Origin: Mycolicibacter acidiphilus
Lineage (GTDB): Bacteria; Actinomycetota; Actinomycetes; Mycobacteriales; Mycobacteriaceae
Assembly (NCBI RefSeq): GCF_018455725.1
Contig: NZ_JAHCLR010000005.1
Location: 1-64,000, forward strand
Length of the DNA: 64,000 nucleotides
Direction: 5' to 3'
Shown: one piece after another, positions 25,251 through 33,425 of the stretch
Layout of the letters: every line of letters starts with the position of its first letter
Position numbering within the stretch: the first letter of the stretch is position 1
The notes under the pieces: generated by a model
Database searches by the model: none
Seen by the model: the letters and a program-made list of their open reading frames with translations, nothing else
What the model was told of the DNA's origin: nothing
Made by a program: the position numbers and the translations under genes

Positions 25251-26126
25251 ATGACCGGGTTGTTGCGGGTGGATCCTGCGGTGCTGGAGCAGACGTCTGC
25301 TGGGTTAGCCGGTATCGCCACGGAACTGGGCAACACGTCGGCCGCCCCCGCGTTGCGCGGTGCGGCGGGGCCGCTGTCGGGGCTGGATGCCGCGCTCGCC
25401 TGCCAGCAGGTCGCCTCCGCCGTCGAGAACCAATCACGGCAACTCGGCACGGACCTGTCCGGCTACGCCGAGAATCTGCAGGCTGCTGCGGAAGCCTACC
25501 GGCGTGGCGACGCCGCTGCTGCTGACCGCATCGAGGGCGTGGAACCCGAAGACCGGCCGGCAGATGAAGCCGGTGACCACGGACCAGACGACGGCTACCA
25601 CCCGGTGAGCGCTGACGAACTGCGCCGCATCGTGCCCGAACTCACCCCGGAACGCGCCGAGGAGATCGTCGGCCCGCTCAACGACGCGATGCGCGACGGC
25701 GGGATGGACACCCCGGAACGGCAGGCCGCGTTCATCTCGCAGCTGGCCGTTGAATCCGACCGCTTCCGCACCTTCGAGGAATACGCCAGCGGTAGCGAGT
25801 ACGAGGGCCGCGCCGACCTCGGCAACACCGAACCCGGTGACGGTGAGCGGTACAAGGGGCGCGGCGCGATCCAGGTGACCGGCCGCTACAACTACACCAG
25901 GATGAGCGAGGATCTCGGCGTCGACTTCGTCAACCATCCCGAGCTGGCGGCGAGACCGGAATACGCTTTCAAGAGTGCGCTCTGGTACTGGAACAGCCGG
26001 AACGGCAACGCCGTCGCCGACGGGGGCGACATCGTGAAGATCACCGAGATGGTCAACGGCGGTCACTACGGACTGGCCGAACGAACCGACTACTACAACC
26101 GAGGATTGCAGGTGCTGGGCGAGTGA
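25251..26126 (+). CDS. EspC-type targeting domain fused to a GH19 chitinase/lysozyme domain
   Basis: This 291-residue protein has an N-terminal helical module (1-95) with VDPAVLEQ at the start and Y83-x3-D87 at the end, the layout of EspC/EspF-family ESX substrates. An acidic linker (96-115) follows. The C-terminal domain is GH19-like: the catalytic Glu is probably E168 in AVESDRF, then YKGRGAIQVTGRYNY (the YxGRGxxQ signature) and YAFKSALWYW. GH19 enzymes cut chitin or peptidoglycan. The targeting module resembles the small protein at 26639-26950. It is probably an ESX-1-exported cell-wall hydrolase. The next gene overlaps it by four bases. Confidence 0.85.
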   Translation: MTGLLRVDPAVLEQTSAGLAGIATELGNTSAAPALRGAAGPLSGLDAALACQQVASAVENQSRQLGTDLSGYAENLQAAAEAYRRGDAAAADRIEGVEPEDRPADEAGDHGPDDGYHPVSADELRRIVPELTPERAEEIVGPLNDAMRDGGMDTPERQAAFISQLAVESDRFRTFEEYASGSEYEGRADLGNTEPGDGERYKGRGAIQVTGRYNYTRMSEDLGVDFVNHPELAARPEYAFKSALWYWNSRNGNAVADGGDIVKITEMVNGGHYGLAERTDYYNRGLQVLGE

Positions 26127-26629
26127 TCAACCGGATGATGGCCAAAGCGGTTGTGGGGTGCGCCCTTTCGGCTGTCGTGATGGGCACGGTCGGGTGTGGT
26201 TCGCCAACCCGGCCCACGCTGCCACAGCCAGCCTCGGAGTCGGTCTCCACCGTCCACCCGCTCTCGGGCCCCGGCAACAATCCCTGTGGTGACGCGGAAT
26301 TCACGCCGCAGCAGTTCGTCGGGGACTGGACCGAGCCGGGGGACACGACCGTCGTGACCCTCGGCGCCGACGGCATCCTGACATCACACGGGCATGATGG
26401 CCGGCGCGCCGGGAAGTGGAGCTACTCGCCGTGGGAATTCACCCCGGCGAAGTCCGCCATGCCCGCCGATCAGGCCGACCGTTGCGTGCTCTGGCTGCGC
26501 TGGAACGGCTCCGGACCCGCCGACGCCCTGGTCTATCTGCCGCTGGAGGTCACCGGCACGTCCCTGCAACTGAGCTACATCGGTCGGGGCAACACGGTGA
26601 CCTGGGTGCACCCGAAAGCTGGTTCCTGA
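26123..26629 (+). CDS. Predicted lipoprotein coupled to the GH19 hydrolase gene
   Basis: This 168-residue protein has an N-terminal hydrophobic segment and a lipobox ending in TVGC, so it should be anchored to the outer face of the membrane. The mature part has FVGDWTEPG and a strand series ending in SLQLSYIGRGNTVTW, a small lipocalin- or inhibitor-like beta domain with two more cysteines. GTG overlaps the hydrolase stop (GTGA), which ties their translation together. An immunity or control role against the hydrolase is possible but unproven. Confidence 0.74.
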   Translation: MINRMMAKAVVGCALSAVVMGTVGCGSPTRPTLPQPASESVSTVHPLSGPGNNPCGDAEFTPQQFVGDWTEPGDTTVVTLGADGILTSHGHDGRRAGKWSYSPWEFTPAKSAMPADQADRCVLWLRWNGSGPADALVYLPLEVTGTSLQLSYIGRGNTVTWVHPKAGS

Positions 26630-26638
26630 ACGTCGGTT

Positions 26639-26950
26639 TCAGCCGCCGACCGGCACCCGCGTGATCGTCTCCGCTGAAGCAGAGTCGCGCAACCGGTAGT
26701 CAGTGGCCGCCTTGTGCAGACTCTCCGCGTAATCGCGGGCCGCATCGGCCAGCGCCGCGGTATCGGTCTCGACCGTCGACTGGGCGTTGCGGCAGGCTGC
26801 TGCGGTGGTCAATTGCGGCACGCCCGCGGCAGCATCACCCAGCGGCGCGCCGGCATCCAAACCGTCCAGGTCATCGCCGATGCCGCTGAAGTCGGCGGCG
26901 ACGCTGTCCAACACCGCTGGGTCGACGATCAGGATCTCGTCGCCGCTCAC
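26639..26950 (-). CDS. EspC-type small ESX secretion-associated protein
   Basis: This 103-residue helical protein resembles the first 95 residues of the GH19 fusion: VDPAVL at the start, ACRNAQSTVE where the fusion has ACQQVASAVE, YAESLHKAA, and a terminal YRLRD (Y-x3-D). It thus looks like a stand-alone targeting module or a dimer partner. GTG overlaps the stop of the EspJ-like gene, so it is the last gene of the eccD1-espJ transcript and faces the lipoprotein gene. Confidence 0.75.
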   Translation of the reverse strand: MSGDEILIVDPAVLDSVAADFSGIGDDLDGLDAGAPLGDAAAGVPQLTTAAACRNAQSTVETDTAALADAARDYAESLHKAATDYRLRDSASAETITRVPVGG

Positions 26951-27582
26951 AGGTCAATGCTCCGGAACGGCTTGGGCTGGTCAGGTGAAGTCGTCGGTCC
27001 AACCGGCGCGGACGACGGGGCGTCCGGCTGCACGGGGATCGGCTCCATGCGTTCGGCAGGTGCACCACCCTGCTGTACCGGTGCGGGCGCGCTCTGCGGT
27101 TTCGCCTCATCCGGCCCGGCAGCGCCCTGGTCATCGGGCTTGTCGTCGGCAGGTTTGTCGTCGTGCGGGGGTTCGCCGGGAATCCCACCGGGAGGGTCCC
27201 CGAGTGCATCCTTGGGGTCGCCGCCCATCTTGCCGGCGCCTCCGCCCATCTTGCCGAACTGCTGGGCCGCCTGCATGGCCATCTGCGGAGCCTGGCCGAC
27301 CATGCCCATCATGCTCATCGGCATCTGGCCCATCTGCTGGGCCATCTGCATCGGCATCTGCATCATCTGGCCCATCTGCTCCATGCCGCCCATGCCGGAC
27401 TGTCCTGCTTGGGAGGCCGGGTTGGTACCCGAGCCGATGACCGGGTTGCCGTTCTCATCGAACTGACTCGGCGTGAGGCGTTGCGACAGGGTCTGATCGG
27501 TCTCGGCGTAGCGGTTGGCCGCGGCACCGACGGTGCGGCCGAGTTCCGCGCCCTGCGCCATGAGTTCAGATGGCTTGGGCAT
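26947..27582 (-). CDS. EspJ-like protein, C-terminal part (split espJ)
   Basis: This 211-residue protein starts MPKPSELM and soon shows NRYAETDQTLSQ, which matches VYAKTDQSLG of M. tuberculosis EspJ and holds the Y-x3-D signal. A Met-, Gln- and Gly-rich centre (MGQMMQMPMQM) and a Pro/Asp-rich tail follow. The part equivalent to the EspJ N terminus is encoded by the preceding 59-codon gene, which ends exactly at this ATG (TGATG). EspJ is an ESX-1 secretion-associated protein encoded after eccD1. Confidence 0.75.
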   Translation of the reverse strand: MPKPSELMAQGAELGRTVGAAANRYAETDQTLSQRLTPSQFDENGNPVIGSGTNPASQAGQSGMGGMEQMGQMMQMPMQMAQQMGQMPMSMMGMVGQAPQMAMQAAQQFGKMGGGAGKMGGDPKDALGDPPGGIPGEPPHDDKPADDKPDDQGAAGPDEAKPQSAPAPVQQGGAPAERMEPIPVQPDAPSSAPVGPTTSPDQPKPFRSIDL

Positions 27583-27761
27583 CAGCCGGTTACCGGCTCT
27601 TCGAGCTCAGGGATCTTCGCGCCGATCGCGGCGGTCAACGGATCCGACCCGGAGACGGAGAAGTCCGGCTTGATCTGCGGGATCTGCTGAGCCAACTGCT
27701 CGAGCTTCTCCCCAGCTTGAGCCAGCCGCACTGGATCCACGCGCAACGGTTCGTGCGTCAT
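27582..27761 (-). CDS. EspJ-like protein, N-terminal part (59 aa)
   Basis: This 59-codon gene begins MTHEPLRVDPVRL, continues to DFSVSGSDPLTAAIGAKIP, and ends in EEPVTG. It aligns with the first helix of EspJ (AVDPTGLS, IAVSGTDSVVAAI). A strong GGAGG six bases upstream shows it is translated. It lies 22 bases after eccD1. Its stop overlaps the ATG of the C-terminal part by one base, so the two pieces could be made as separate chains by reinitiation or joined by a -1 frameshift. A single-base sequencing error is the main alternative. Confidence 0.72.
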   Translation of the reverse strand: MTHEPLRVDPVRLAQAGEKLEQLAQQIPQIKPDFSVSGSDPLTAAIGAKIPELEEPVTG

Positions 27762-27783
27762 CGGGAACCTCCGTTCGTCGGAA

Positions 27784-29325
27784 TCAGAATCGGATGTTGC
27801 GGATCGCGTCGTACAGACCGGCGATCCACAGCAGCAGCGGGATGATGGCGGCGATCGAGGCGCCGTCGAGGAGTTCCAGGATTCGCTTGGTGATCGGCGA
27901 AGTGCGCTTGACGCCCTCGGTCGCGCCGATCGTCACCAGCGCCACCAGCGCCAGCGACGTGTAGATGGCCAGGATCAGCCACGCCCGCTCCGGGAACCAG
28001 TGGCAGAGCCGCACCATCACACCGGTGGGGATCGCCACGGTGGCGACCAGCAGCGCCCACGCGCACCAGCGGTCGGCGTACAGCCGGGACCGGAAGCCGC
28101 ACAGGGTGGCGACCAGGGCCGCGACCAGGAGACTGTGCACCAGGAAATGCCCCTGCACCACCACCATGATCGAACCGGCCGACAGGATCAGCGTGCCGGC
28201 CGCCAGGAACCCGACCAGCAACTGCTTGGTCAGGTTGCTGCGCTCGGTCAGGCGCGCCGCGGACTCGGGCACCGAGTCCATGATCGCCTGCCAGGTCGAC
28301 GACTTCTCCGCCTCGGCGTCGGGCGCGGCGATGGGGTCGAGCAGTTCGTCGTTGTCAACGTTCTCGCCGGGCACCGGGATCGGCGGCAGCGCGATCCGGG
28401 CGACCGCGACGGTCATCTTCGCCGCGTTCGTCACGATGATCAGCCCGAACGCGATCGCACCGGCCGGCACCCAGAACTGGCAGTCGTAGCCGTAGGCGAT
28501 GGCGCCGCCGATGACGGCGATCGCGGTGATGATCACGAAGGTGGCGACCGCCGCACGCCGGCGCGGCCCGCCGCGGGTCGCCGCCGCCAGCAGCAGCGCC
28601 GCGACGGCGCCACCGGCGACCTGCGGCGCACCCAGCCCGGTGGCCCCCTCCGGCAGCGGCACCACCAGGGCGATCGCCGCGATCAGTGGCGGTCCCGCGG
28701 CGAGCAGCAGACTCTCGCACAGCGGGACGTTGCTGTAGCGGGTGCGGGCCAGCACGCTGCCGCCGAGCAGGCCGGCGCCGAACAGGCCCAGAGCCAGTGA
28801 CCACCACATGCTCTGCCCGGACGGCGACCAGGCCAGCAGCGTCGTGATCGCCAGCATCAGCGTCACGACCGGGATCGCCAGCCAGACGAAGCGGTTCAGC
28901 TCGTGCTGGTTGAACTCCGGGGACTCGTCGAGCACCGCGATCGCGTCGATGACGTCCTCGACCAGGGGCCGGTAGCGCTCGGTGCGGGTGATCGGCACCA
29001 GCGTCAGCAGCGACCCGTCGACCACGCCCGAGTCGTCCAGCGAGTCGGTGATCGGCAGTGGCGGCGCACCCGGCCGGGCGAACGCCCAGGTGCCCTGCGC
29101 GTTGAAGTCGAAGCCGGACAGCACGTCGGCCGGGGTGTCAGACAGCAGGTCCGCCAGCACGGCGACGGTCTCATCGAGATAGGCCTGCATCGGCGCGCTC
29201 GACGGCAGCACCAGGTCGGTCATCCGCTTGCCGGTGAGGATCGTCACCCGGGTGGTCGGTTGCTGGGTCGGCCCGCCGGCCTCACCGGAGGCGGCGGTAC
29301 CGGACTGGGCGACCGGGGCACTCAA
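27784..29325 (-). CDS. eccD1: ESX-1 membrane channel component EccD1
   Basis: EccD forms the hydrophobic core of the ESX inner-membrane complex. The 513-residue protein has an N-terminal ubiquitin-like domain (about 25-115) and eleven membrane helices from about 145 to the end. The position after espI matches Rv3877. The start is a TTG overlapping the espI stop (TTGA). Confidence 0.95.
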   Translation of the reverse strand: MSAPVAQSGTAASGEAGGPTQQPTTRVTILTGKRMTDLVLPSSAPMQAYLDETVAVLADLLSDTPADVLSGFDFNAQGTWAFARPGAPPLPITDSLDDSGVVDGSLLTLVPITRTERYRPLVEDVIDAIAVLDESPEFNQHELNRFVWLAIPVVTLMLAITTLLAWSPSGQSMWWSLALGLFGAGLLGGSVLARTRYSNVPLCESLLLAAGPPLIAAIALVVPLPEGATGLGAPQVAGGAVAALLLAAATRGGPRRRAAVATFVIITAIAVIGGAIAYGYDCQFWVPAGAIAFGLIIVTNAAKMTVAVARIALPPIPVPGENVDNDELLDPIAAPDAEAEKSSTWQAIMDSVPESAARLTERSNLTKQLLVGFLAAGTLILSAGSIMVVVQGHFLVHSLLVAALVATLCGFRSRLYADRWCAWALLVATVAIPTGVMVRLCHWFPERAWLILAIYTSLALVALVTIGATEGVKRTSPITKRILELLDGASIAAIIPLLLWIAGLYDAIRNIRF

Positions 29326-30701
29326 CGACGTCGCTCACTTCTCTCGAAGTCCTCCGACAGGGCGGCCGCCAACTCCAGCACCCGCCGGCGGTAGGTGTTG
29401 CTGAGCAGGTCGAACTCGATCTGGGTGCCGGTGGCGATGTGCTTCTCCCACGGCAGGGCGACGACGCGTCCGGGCTGCAGGTGCCGCTCGAACTGCTGGA
29501 CCAGATCGGCGACGTCGACGTTCGCCTTGCCGGGCACGACCTGGTTGATCACCACGCAGGCCCGGCTGAGCAGGTCCTGGTAACCGTTCTGACGCAGCCA
29601 GTCCATGGCCACGGCCGCCTGGCGCGCCCCGTCGATCGAGGTGCTGGCGACGATCACCAGACCGGATGCCGACGACAGCACACCCTGAGTGGCCGGGTCG
29701 AACAGGCCCGCGCCGCAGTCCGCTAGCACCAGGTTGTAGTACTGCGACACGACCTCGATGGCCCGACGCCAGTCCTCGTCGTTGAAGGCCCGTGCCGACA
29801 TGCTGTATTCGTCGCTGGGCAGGATCTCCAGGTTCGCGGCATTCATGCTGGTGTGCGCGCGGATGTCGTTGTAGCGGGCCACCTCGCGGTCGGCCAGCAG
29901 GTCGGCGATGGTGCCGGCGGACTGCCGACCGCCGCGCTCGGCGAGGTTGCCGGCGCCCGGGTCGGCGTCGATCGCCAGGATCCGGTCGCCCCGGACCTTC
30001 GCCAGCGCCGATCCCAGCGACACCGTCACCGAGGTCTTGCCGACGCCGCCCTTCAAACCCAGGACGGCGATCTGGTAGGAGTCGCGGACGTTGCGGCGGA
30101 CCTGCGCCTGCAGGTCCATCTCGTAGCGCTCATCGGGGGACAGGCCCAGGTTGAGGCGCGTCATCAGCCACAGCCAGTGCCGCCAGCCGCGCTGCGACGG
30201 CGCCTTGACCGCGGTCTTGACCCCGACGTGCGACATCGCGTCGATCGCCCGGTGGTTGCCGATGCTGGTCGCGGACGTCTGCGCGTGCTGAGGCTGCTGG
30301 AAGGTCTGCCAGCCACCGGTCTCGTTGCCGGTGAAGTGTGACGGCGCCGGCGCCGGCTGGGCCTGCGGCGGCGGGGGAGGAAGCTGCTGCGGCTGCCCGT
30401 GGCGCGCACCCGGTGCCCCGTGCTTCGCGGGGGCGGGGGCGGCCTGCTGGGGCATCGTCGGTGGCCAGGGCACCCGCTGGGAGTTCGCAGCTCCGGGCAT
30501 GGTGGGTGCGGGCTGTGCCGGCGCGGCCTGGGTGGGAGCGGGCTGCGCGGGCGCGGCCGACGGGCCATCGAGGGGCATCGGCGGGCCACCAGCCGCCGGC
30601 GACTGCGTCATCCGCATGATGTCTTCGAGGTTGACCTGGGAGGTCACCTCGGCGGGGTCGGCATCGGGCGCGTGGAACAGCCGGTCGTAGTCAGCCGACA
30701 T
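29322..30701 (-). CDS. espI: EspI, MinD/ParA-like ATPase of ESX-1
   Basis: This 459-residue protein has a proline-rich N terminus (about 35-125) and a SIMIBI ATPase domain. The deviant Walker A GLKGGVGKTS lies at 215-224, with AIDADPGAGN soon after. EspI (Rv3876) down-regulates ESX-1 when ATP is low in M. tuberculosis. It is about 200 residues shorter than the M. tuberculosis protein, the difference lying in the proline-rich part. It lies between eccD1 and esxA as expected. Confidence 0.93.
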   Translation of the reverse strand: MSADYDRLFHAPDADPAEVTSQVNLEDIMRMTQSPAAGGPPMPLDGPSAAPAQPAPTQAAPAQPAPTMPGAANSQRVPWPPTMPQQAAPAPAKHGAPGARHGQPQQLPPPPPQAQPAPAPSHFTGNETGGWQTFQQPQHAQTSATSIGNHRAIDAMSHVGVKTAVKAPSQRGWRHWLWLMTRLNLGLSPDERYEMDLQAQVRRNVRDSYQIAVLGLKGGVGKTSVTVSLGSALAKVRGDRILAIDADPGAGNLAERGGRQSAGTIADLLADREVARYNDIRAHTSMNAANLEILPSDEYSMSARAFNDEDWRRAIEVVSQYYNLVLADCGAGLFDPATQGVLSSASGLVIVASTSIDGARQAAVAMDWLRQNGYQDLLSRACVVINQVVPGKANVDVADLVQQFERHLQPGRVVALPWEKHIATGTQIEFDLLSNTYRRRVLELAAALSEDFERSERRR

Positions 30702-30801
30702 GAAAAACCTCTCAACGATTTAACCGAAGAACTTTATCGCACGATGGTGGGCGAGGCGAACCCTTTGCGGATTCGACTCGCCCACCTCGCACGGGCCTGA
30801 C

Positions 30802-31089
30802 TCAGGCAAACATACCGGTGACGCTGGCCTCCGTCTGCGACATGGTCTGGCCGGCCTCGCTGATGGTCTGCGCCAGGTTCTGCAGCGCAGAGTTCAGCTC
30901 GGCGGCGGTGCTGTCCCAGCGCATCTGCACGCCCTGGTAGGCCTCCGAACCGCCACCGCCCCAGACCGAGGCCAGGGCCGCGAGGGAGCTCTTGCCCTCG
31001 TCGAGCAGGCCGTGGGTCTGCTGCACGCTGCCCTGAATGTCGCTCGCCGCACCCTCGATGCCGGCGAAATTCCAAAGCTGTTCGCTCAT
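30802..31089 (-). CDS. esxA: EsxA (ESAT-6), secreted WXG100 protein
   Basis: This 95-residue protein starts [16 protein letters not shown], has the W-G-G turn in [14 protein letters not shown], and ends [10 protein letters not shown], closely matching M. tuberculosis ESAT-6. It pairs with EsxB and is exported by ESX-1. GGAG seven bases before the ATG is a good ribosome site. It is the second gene of the esxB-esxA pair. Confidence 0.98.
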   Translation of the reverse strand: MSEQLWNFAGIEGAASDIQGSVQQTHGLLDEGKSSLAALASVWGGGGSEAYQGVQMRWDSTAAELNSALQNLAQTISEAGQTMSQTEASVTGMFA

Positions 31090-31120
31090 ATTTTTGCTCC
31101 TTGTGTTCTGGGGGGAGGGA

Positions 31121-31423
31121 TCAGAAGTTCATTGCCGACGACAGCGACGAGGACTGGTCCTCATCGGTCGAGGTGTAGTGCACACCGGCCGTCGAGATGT
31201 TGTTGGAGATGTCGTTGAGCTCCTGGATCTGCTTGTTGGCAGCTTCCTGGAAGCGCATCAGCGCGGCGTGCGCCGCGGTGCCGGACTGACCCTGCAGGGA
31301 ACCCTGCAGCGCGCCCGCGGTCGCGTCGACGTGCGCGATGACGCCCTTGAGCTCTCCCGAGATCCGCTCGAAGTTGCCGGCCTCTCTGGCGAGGACAGCG
31401 GCATCGGTATTCATCTGTGCCAT
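31121..31423 (-). CDS. esxB: EsxB (CFP-10), secreted partner of EsxA
   Basis: This 100-residue protein contains [13 protein letters not shown] and [12 protein letters not shown] as in CFP-10, and the export signal YTSTD near the C terminus followed by a flexible tail read by EccCb. The WxG tryptophan is replaced by leucine: the turn reads SLQGQSG. Loss of this tryptophan is, from memory, also seen in M. smegmatis EsxB. It lies directly upstream of esxA. Confidence 0.97.
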   Translation of the reverse strand: MAQMNTDAAVLAREAGNFERISGELKGVIAHVDATAGALQGSLQGQSGTAAHAALMRFQEAANKQIQELNDISNNISTAGVHYTSTDEDQSSSLSSAMNF

Positions 31424-31515
31424 GCTGAGTTACCTTTTCTTTTCTCTGTGTCCTCACCAAGTGCTTTTGGCGAGTCTTCCGGCCGGGCAGCCGGAAAGTT
31501 CTGTGGTGCGACGAC

Positions 31516-32853
31516 CTACCAGTCGTCGGCGTCGTCGTCGCCCAGGTCCTGGAGCAGGAGGATGGGGGTGGCCAGTGCCTCCTTGTTCTCGACCTCGGCC
31601 GACTTCTTCTTGCGCTGACCGGCGTTGACCGGGGCGCCGCCACCGGCACCGCCGCCGCTGCCACCGCCGACCGGCGCGCTGGTGGTCGTCATGGTCGGGC
31701 CCGCCGCAGCGCCCTGCGGCGGGGTGGGCGTTTCCAGGATCTTGGCCAACAGCGCCGTCCGCGGGGCCGACCCCCCGGCGCCGGGCAGCGACGCGGCCCG
31801 GACCAGTCCGGCGCCGGTGCTCATGCCGGACCCGCCGGTCAGCGGATGGTTGGACAGCGGGCTGGTCCCCATGAAGCCCATCTGCTGCCCGTGGCTGCCG
31901 CCCATCTGGGTGAACATGCTCGTAGCCTGCTGGAACGGCTGGGTCAGCTGCTGCATCGGGCTCTGCACCATCTGGCTCATCTGCTGCGGTGCCGACGCGA
32001 GCTGCGAACCCATCTGCGAGACCATCTGCATCGGGTTCTGCATCATCTGCTGCGGGCCCCGCTCGGACTGCCCGGAGTTCTGATGCACGGTGGTGTTGAG
32101 GTTGCGTTCTTTGCTGGCCGCACCCTCGGCCCGGGTGGCTGCGATGTCGCCCATCGCGGCCATCCGGCCGGCGTTCATCGCCACCGATTCGATCGTCGAC
32201 TGCACGCTGGCCTGGGCGAACGCGAAGTTGCGCATCGCCACACCCGGCGCACCTGCCGCCGCGCGACCCGCCGCCGCCGCGATCGCGGATTCACCCACCC
32301 CGGGGATCACGATCGGCTGCATCGGCATGATCGGCTCGAACAGCACGTTGGCCTGGGATTCGACCTCGTAGCCGTCCATGACCGCAGCTGCCAGGGCCCA
32401 CATCCGCGCGTAGTCCATCTCGTTGACCCCGATCGGCGGAATGTTGCAACCGAGGAAGTTGGTGGCTTCGAGTACCGCGTGGGTGATCTGGTTCTGGAAG
32501 ATCTCCGGCAACTGCGGGGTGGTGGCGAATGCCGTGGCGTACGACGCCGCCTGCGCGGCCGCCTGGATCGCCCGCTTCTGCGCCTGCAGTGCCAGCATTT
32601 CCAGCCACACCACCATCGGCATGGTCGCAGTGACCGCACGCTCGTTGGCGGTGCCTTGCCAGGCCGCCGCCAACGACGCGAGCGCCGCACCCAACTCCAT
32701 GGCCTGAGTCGTCATCGCGAGCGCCAGTGCCTCCCACCCGGCAGCGGCTTGCAGCATTGGCCCTTCGCCCGCCCCCGCCTGCAGGCGGAAGGTGTTGAGC
32801 TCTGGTGGCATCGCGTTCCACTCGGTGAGGGTGGCGATAGCTCCGGGCGCCAT
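31516..32853 (-). CDS. ppe68: PPE68, ESX-1 PPE protein
   Basis: This 445-residue protein has the PPE domain (MPPELNTFRLQAG, AAWQGTANE with WxG, ATPQLPEI-type stretch) to about 180. A Gln/Met-rich centre follows, then a tail with GTSPLSNHPLTGG, LPGAGGSA, and an acidic LGDDDADDW end. The tail matches M. tuberculosis PPE68. EspG1 binds the PPE tip. The ATG at 32853 puts 14 residues ahead of MPPEL; a later start is possible. It lies between PE35 and esxB. Confidence 0.95.
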   Translation of the reverse strand: MAPGAIATLTEWNAMPPELNTFRLQAGAGEGPMLQAAAGWEALALAMTTQAMELGAALASLAAAWQGTANERAVTATMPMVVWLEMLALQAQKRAIQAAAQAASYATAFATTPQLPEIFQNQITHAVLEATNFLGCNIPPIGVNEMDYARMWALAAAVMDGYEVESQANVLFEPIMPMQPIVIPGVGESAIAAAAGRAAAGAPGVAMRNFAFAQASVQSTIESVAMNAGRMAAMGDIAATRAEGAASKERNLNTTVHQNSGQSERGPQQMMQNPMQMVSQMGSQLASAPQQMSQMVQSPMQQLTQPFQQATSMFTQMGGSHGQQMGFMGTSPLSNHPLTGGSGMSTGAGLVRAASLPGAGGSAPRTALLAKILETPTPPQGAAAGPTMTTTSAPVGGGSGGGAGGGAPVNAGQRKKKSAEVENKEALATPILLLQDLGDDDADDW

Positions 32854-32914
32854 GCTGCTCTCGTCTCAGCTCTCGGTCTGGGCCGACTCAGGCCGTGGGT
32901 TGGATGATGGTTGG

Positions 32915-33211
32915 TTAGAGGAGGGTGCTGGCGTTGGCGGAGTCGACGGCCGTGTAGATGCCGGCAGCCTCGGAGAACGCCGCGCCCGCGCGGATCAGCT
33001 CCTCCTGGGCCATGGCGTTGATCATCATGGCCTCGACGCCCTCGGATGCGAAGGCCAGTGCGGCCTGCGCCGAAACCTCGTCAATGCCGCCCGGGACCAG
33101 CGCGGTCACCGCGGTGGTGGCGGTGGTGCCGGCGGCCAGACCTGCGCCGCCGGTGCCCACGACCTGGGCGCCGATGCCGAAGACAGCGGGGTTGAAGGAC
33201 AACGGTTGCAT
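32915..33211 (-). CDS. pe35: PE35, ESX-1 PE protein
   Basis: This 98-residue PE-domain protein has the two-helix layout. ALVPGGIDEVSAQAA is the PE turn region, and YTAVD (Y-x3-D) stands near the C terminus for export. It heads the PE35-PPE68-esxB-esxA run. The 214 bases upstream, before the eccCb1 stop, hold no gene and probably contain the promoter of this run. Confidence 0.95.
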   Translation of the reverse strand: MQPLSFNPAVFGIGAQVVGTGGAGLAAGTTATTAVTALVPGGIDEVSAQAALAFASEGVEAMMINAMAQEELIRAGAAFSEAAGIYTAVDSANASTLL

Positions 33212-33425
33212 GCGCTTCTCCTCTTACTACGTGGGGGTGCTACGGGTATGCCGTGGCGCAGCCTACAGGCGGACGCTGTCACAAGGCTGGCTACTCGGAA
33301 GATGTCGCCTTACCGAGCAGGCTCCCTGCGGCCGTGACCGCGTGAAATGCTGCTGGAATTATCCTAACCACGCCGTCGGTGTGCTCCGAACACTAATTTT
33401 CTCGGGTGGTGTCCGAACTGGTGTT

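Noticed and set aside
33212-33425. Small gene between PE35 and eccCb1
   Set aside because: Only short frames without a ribosome site or recognisable similarity; more likely a promoter region.
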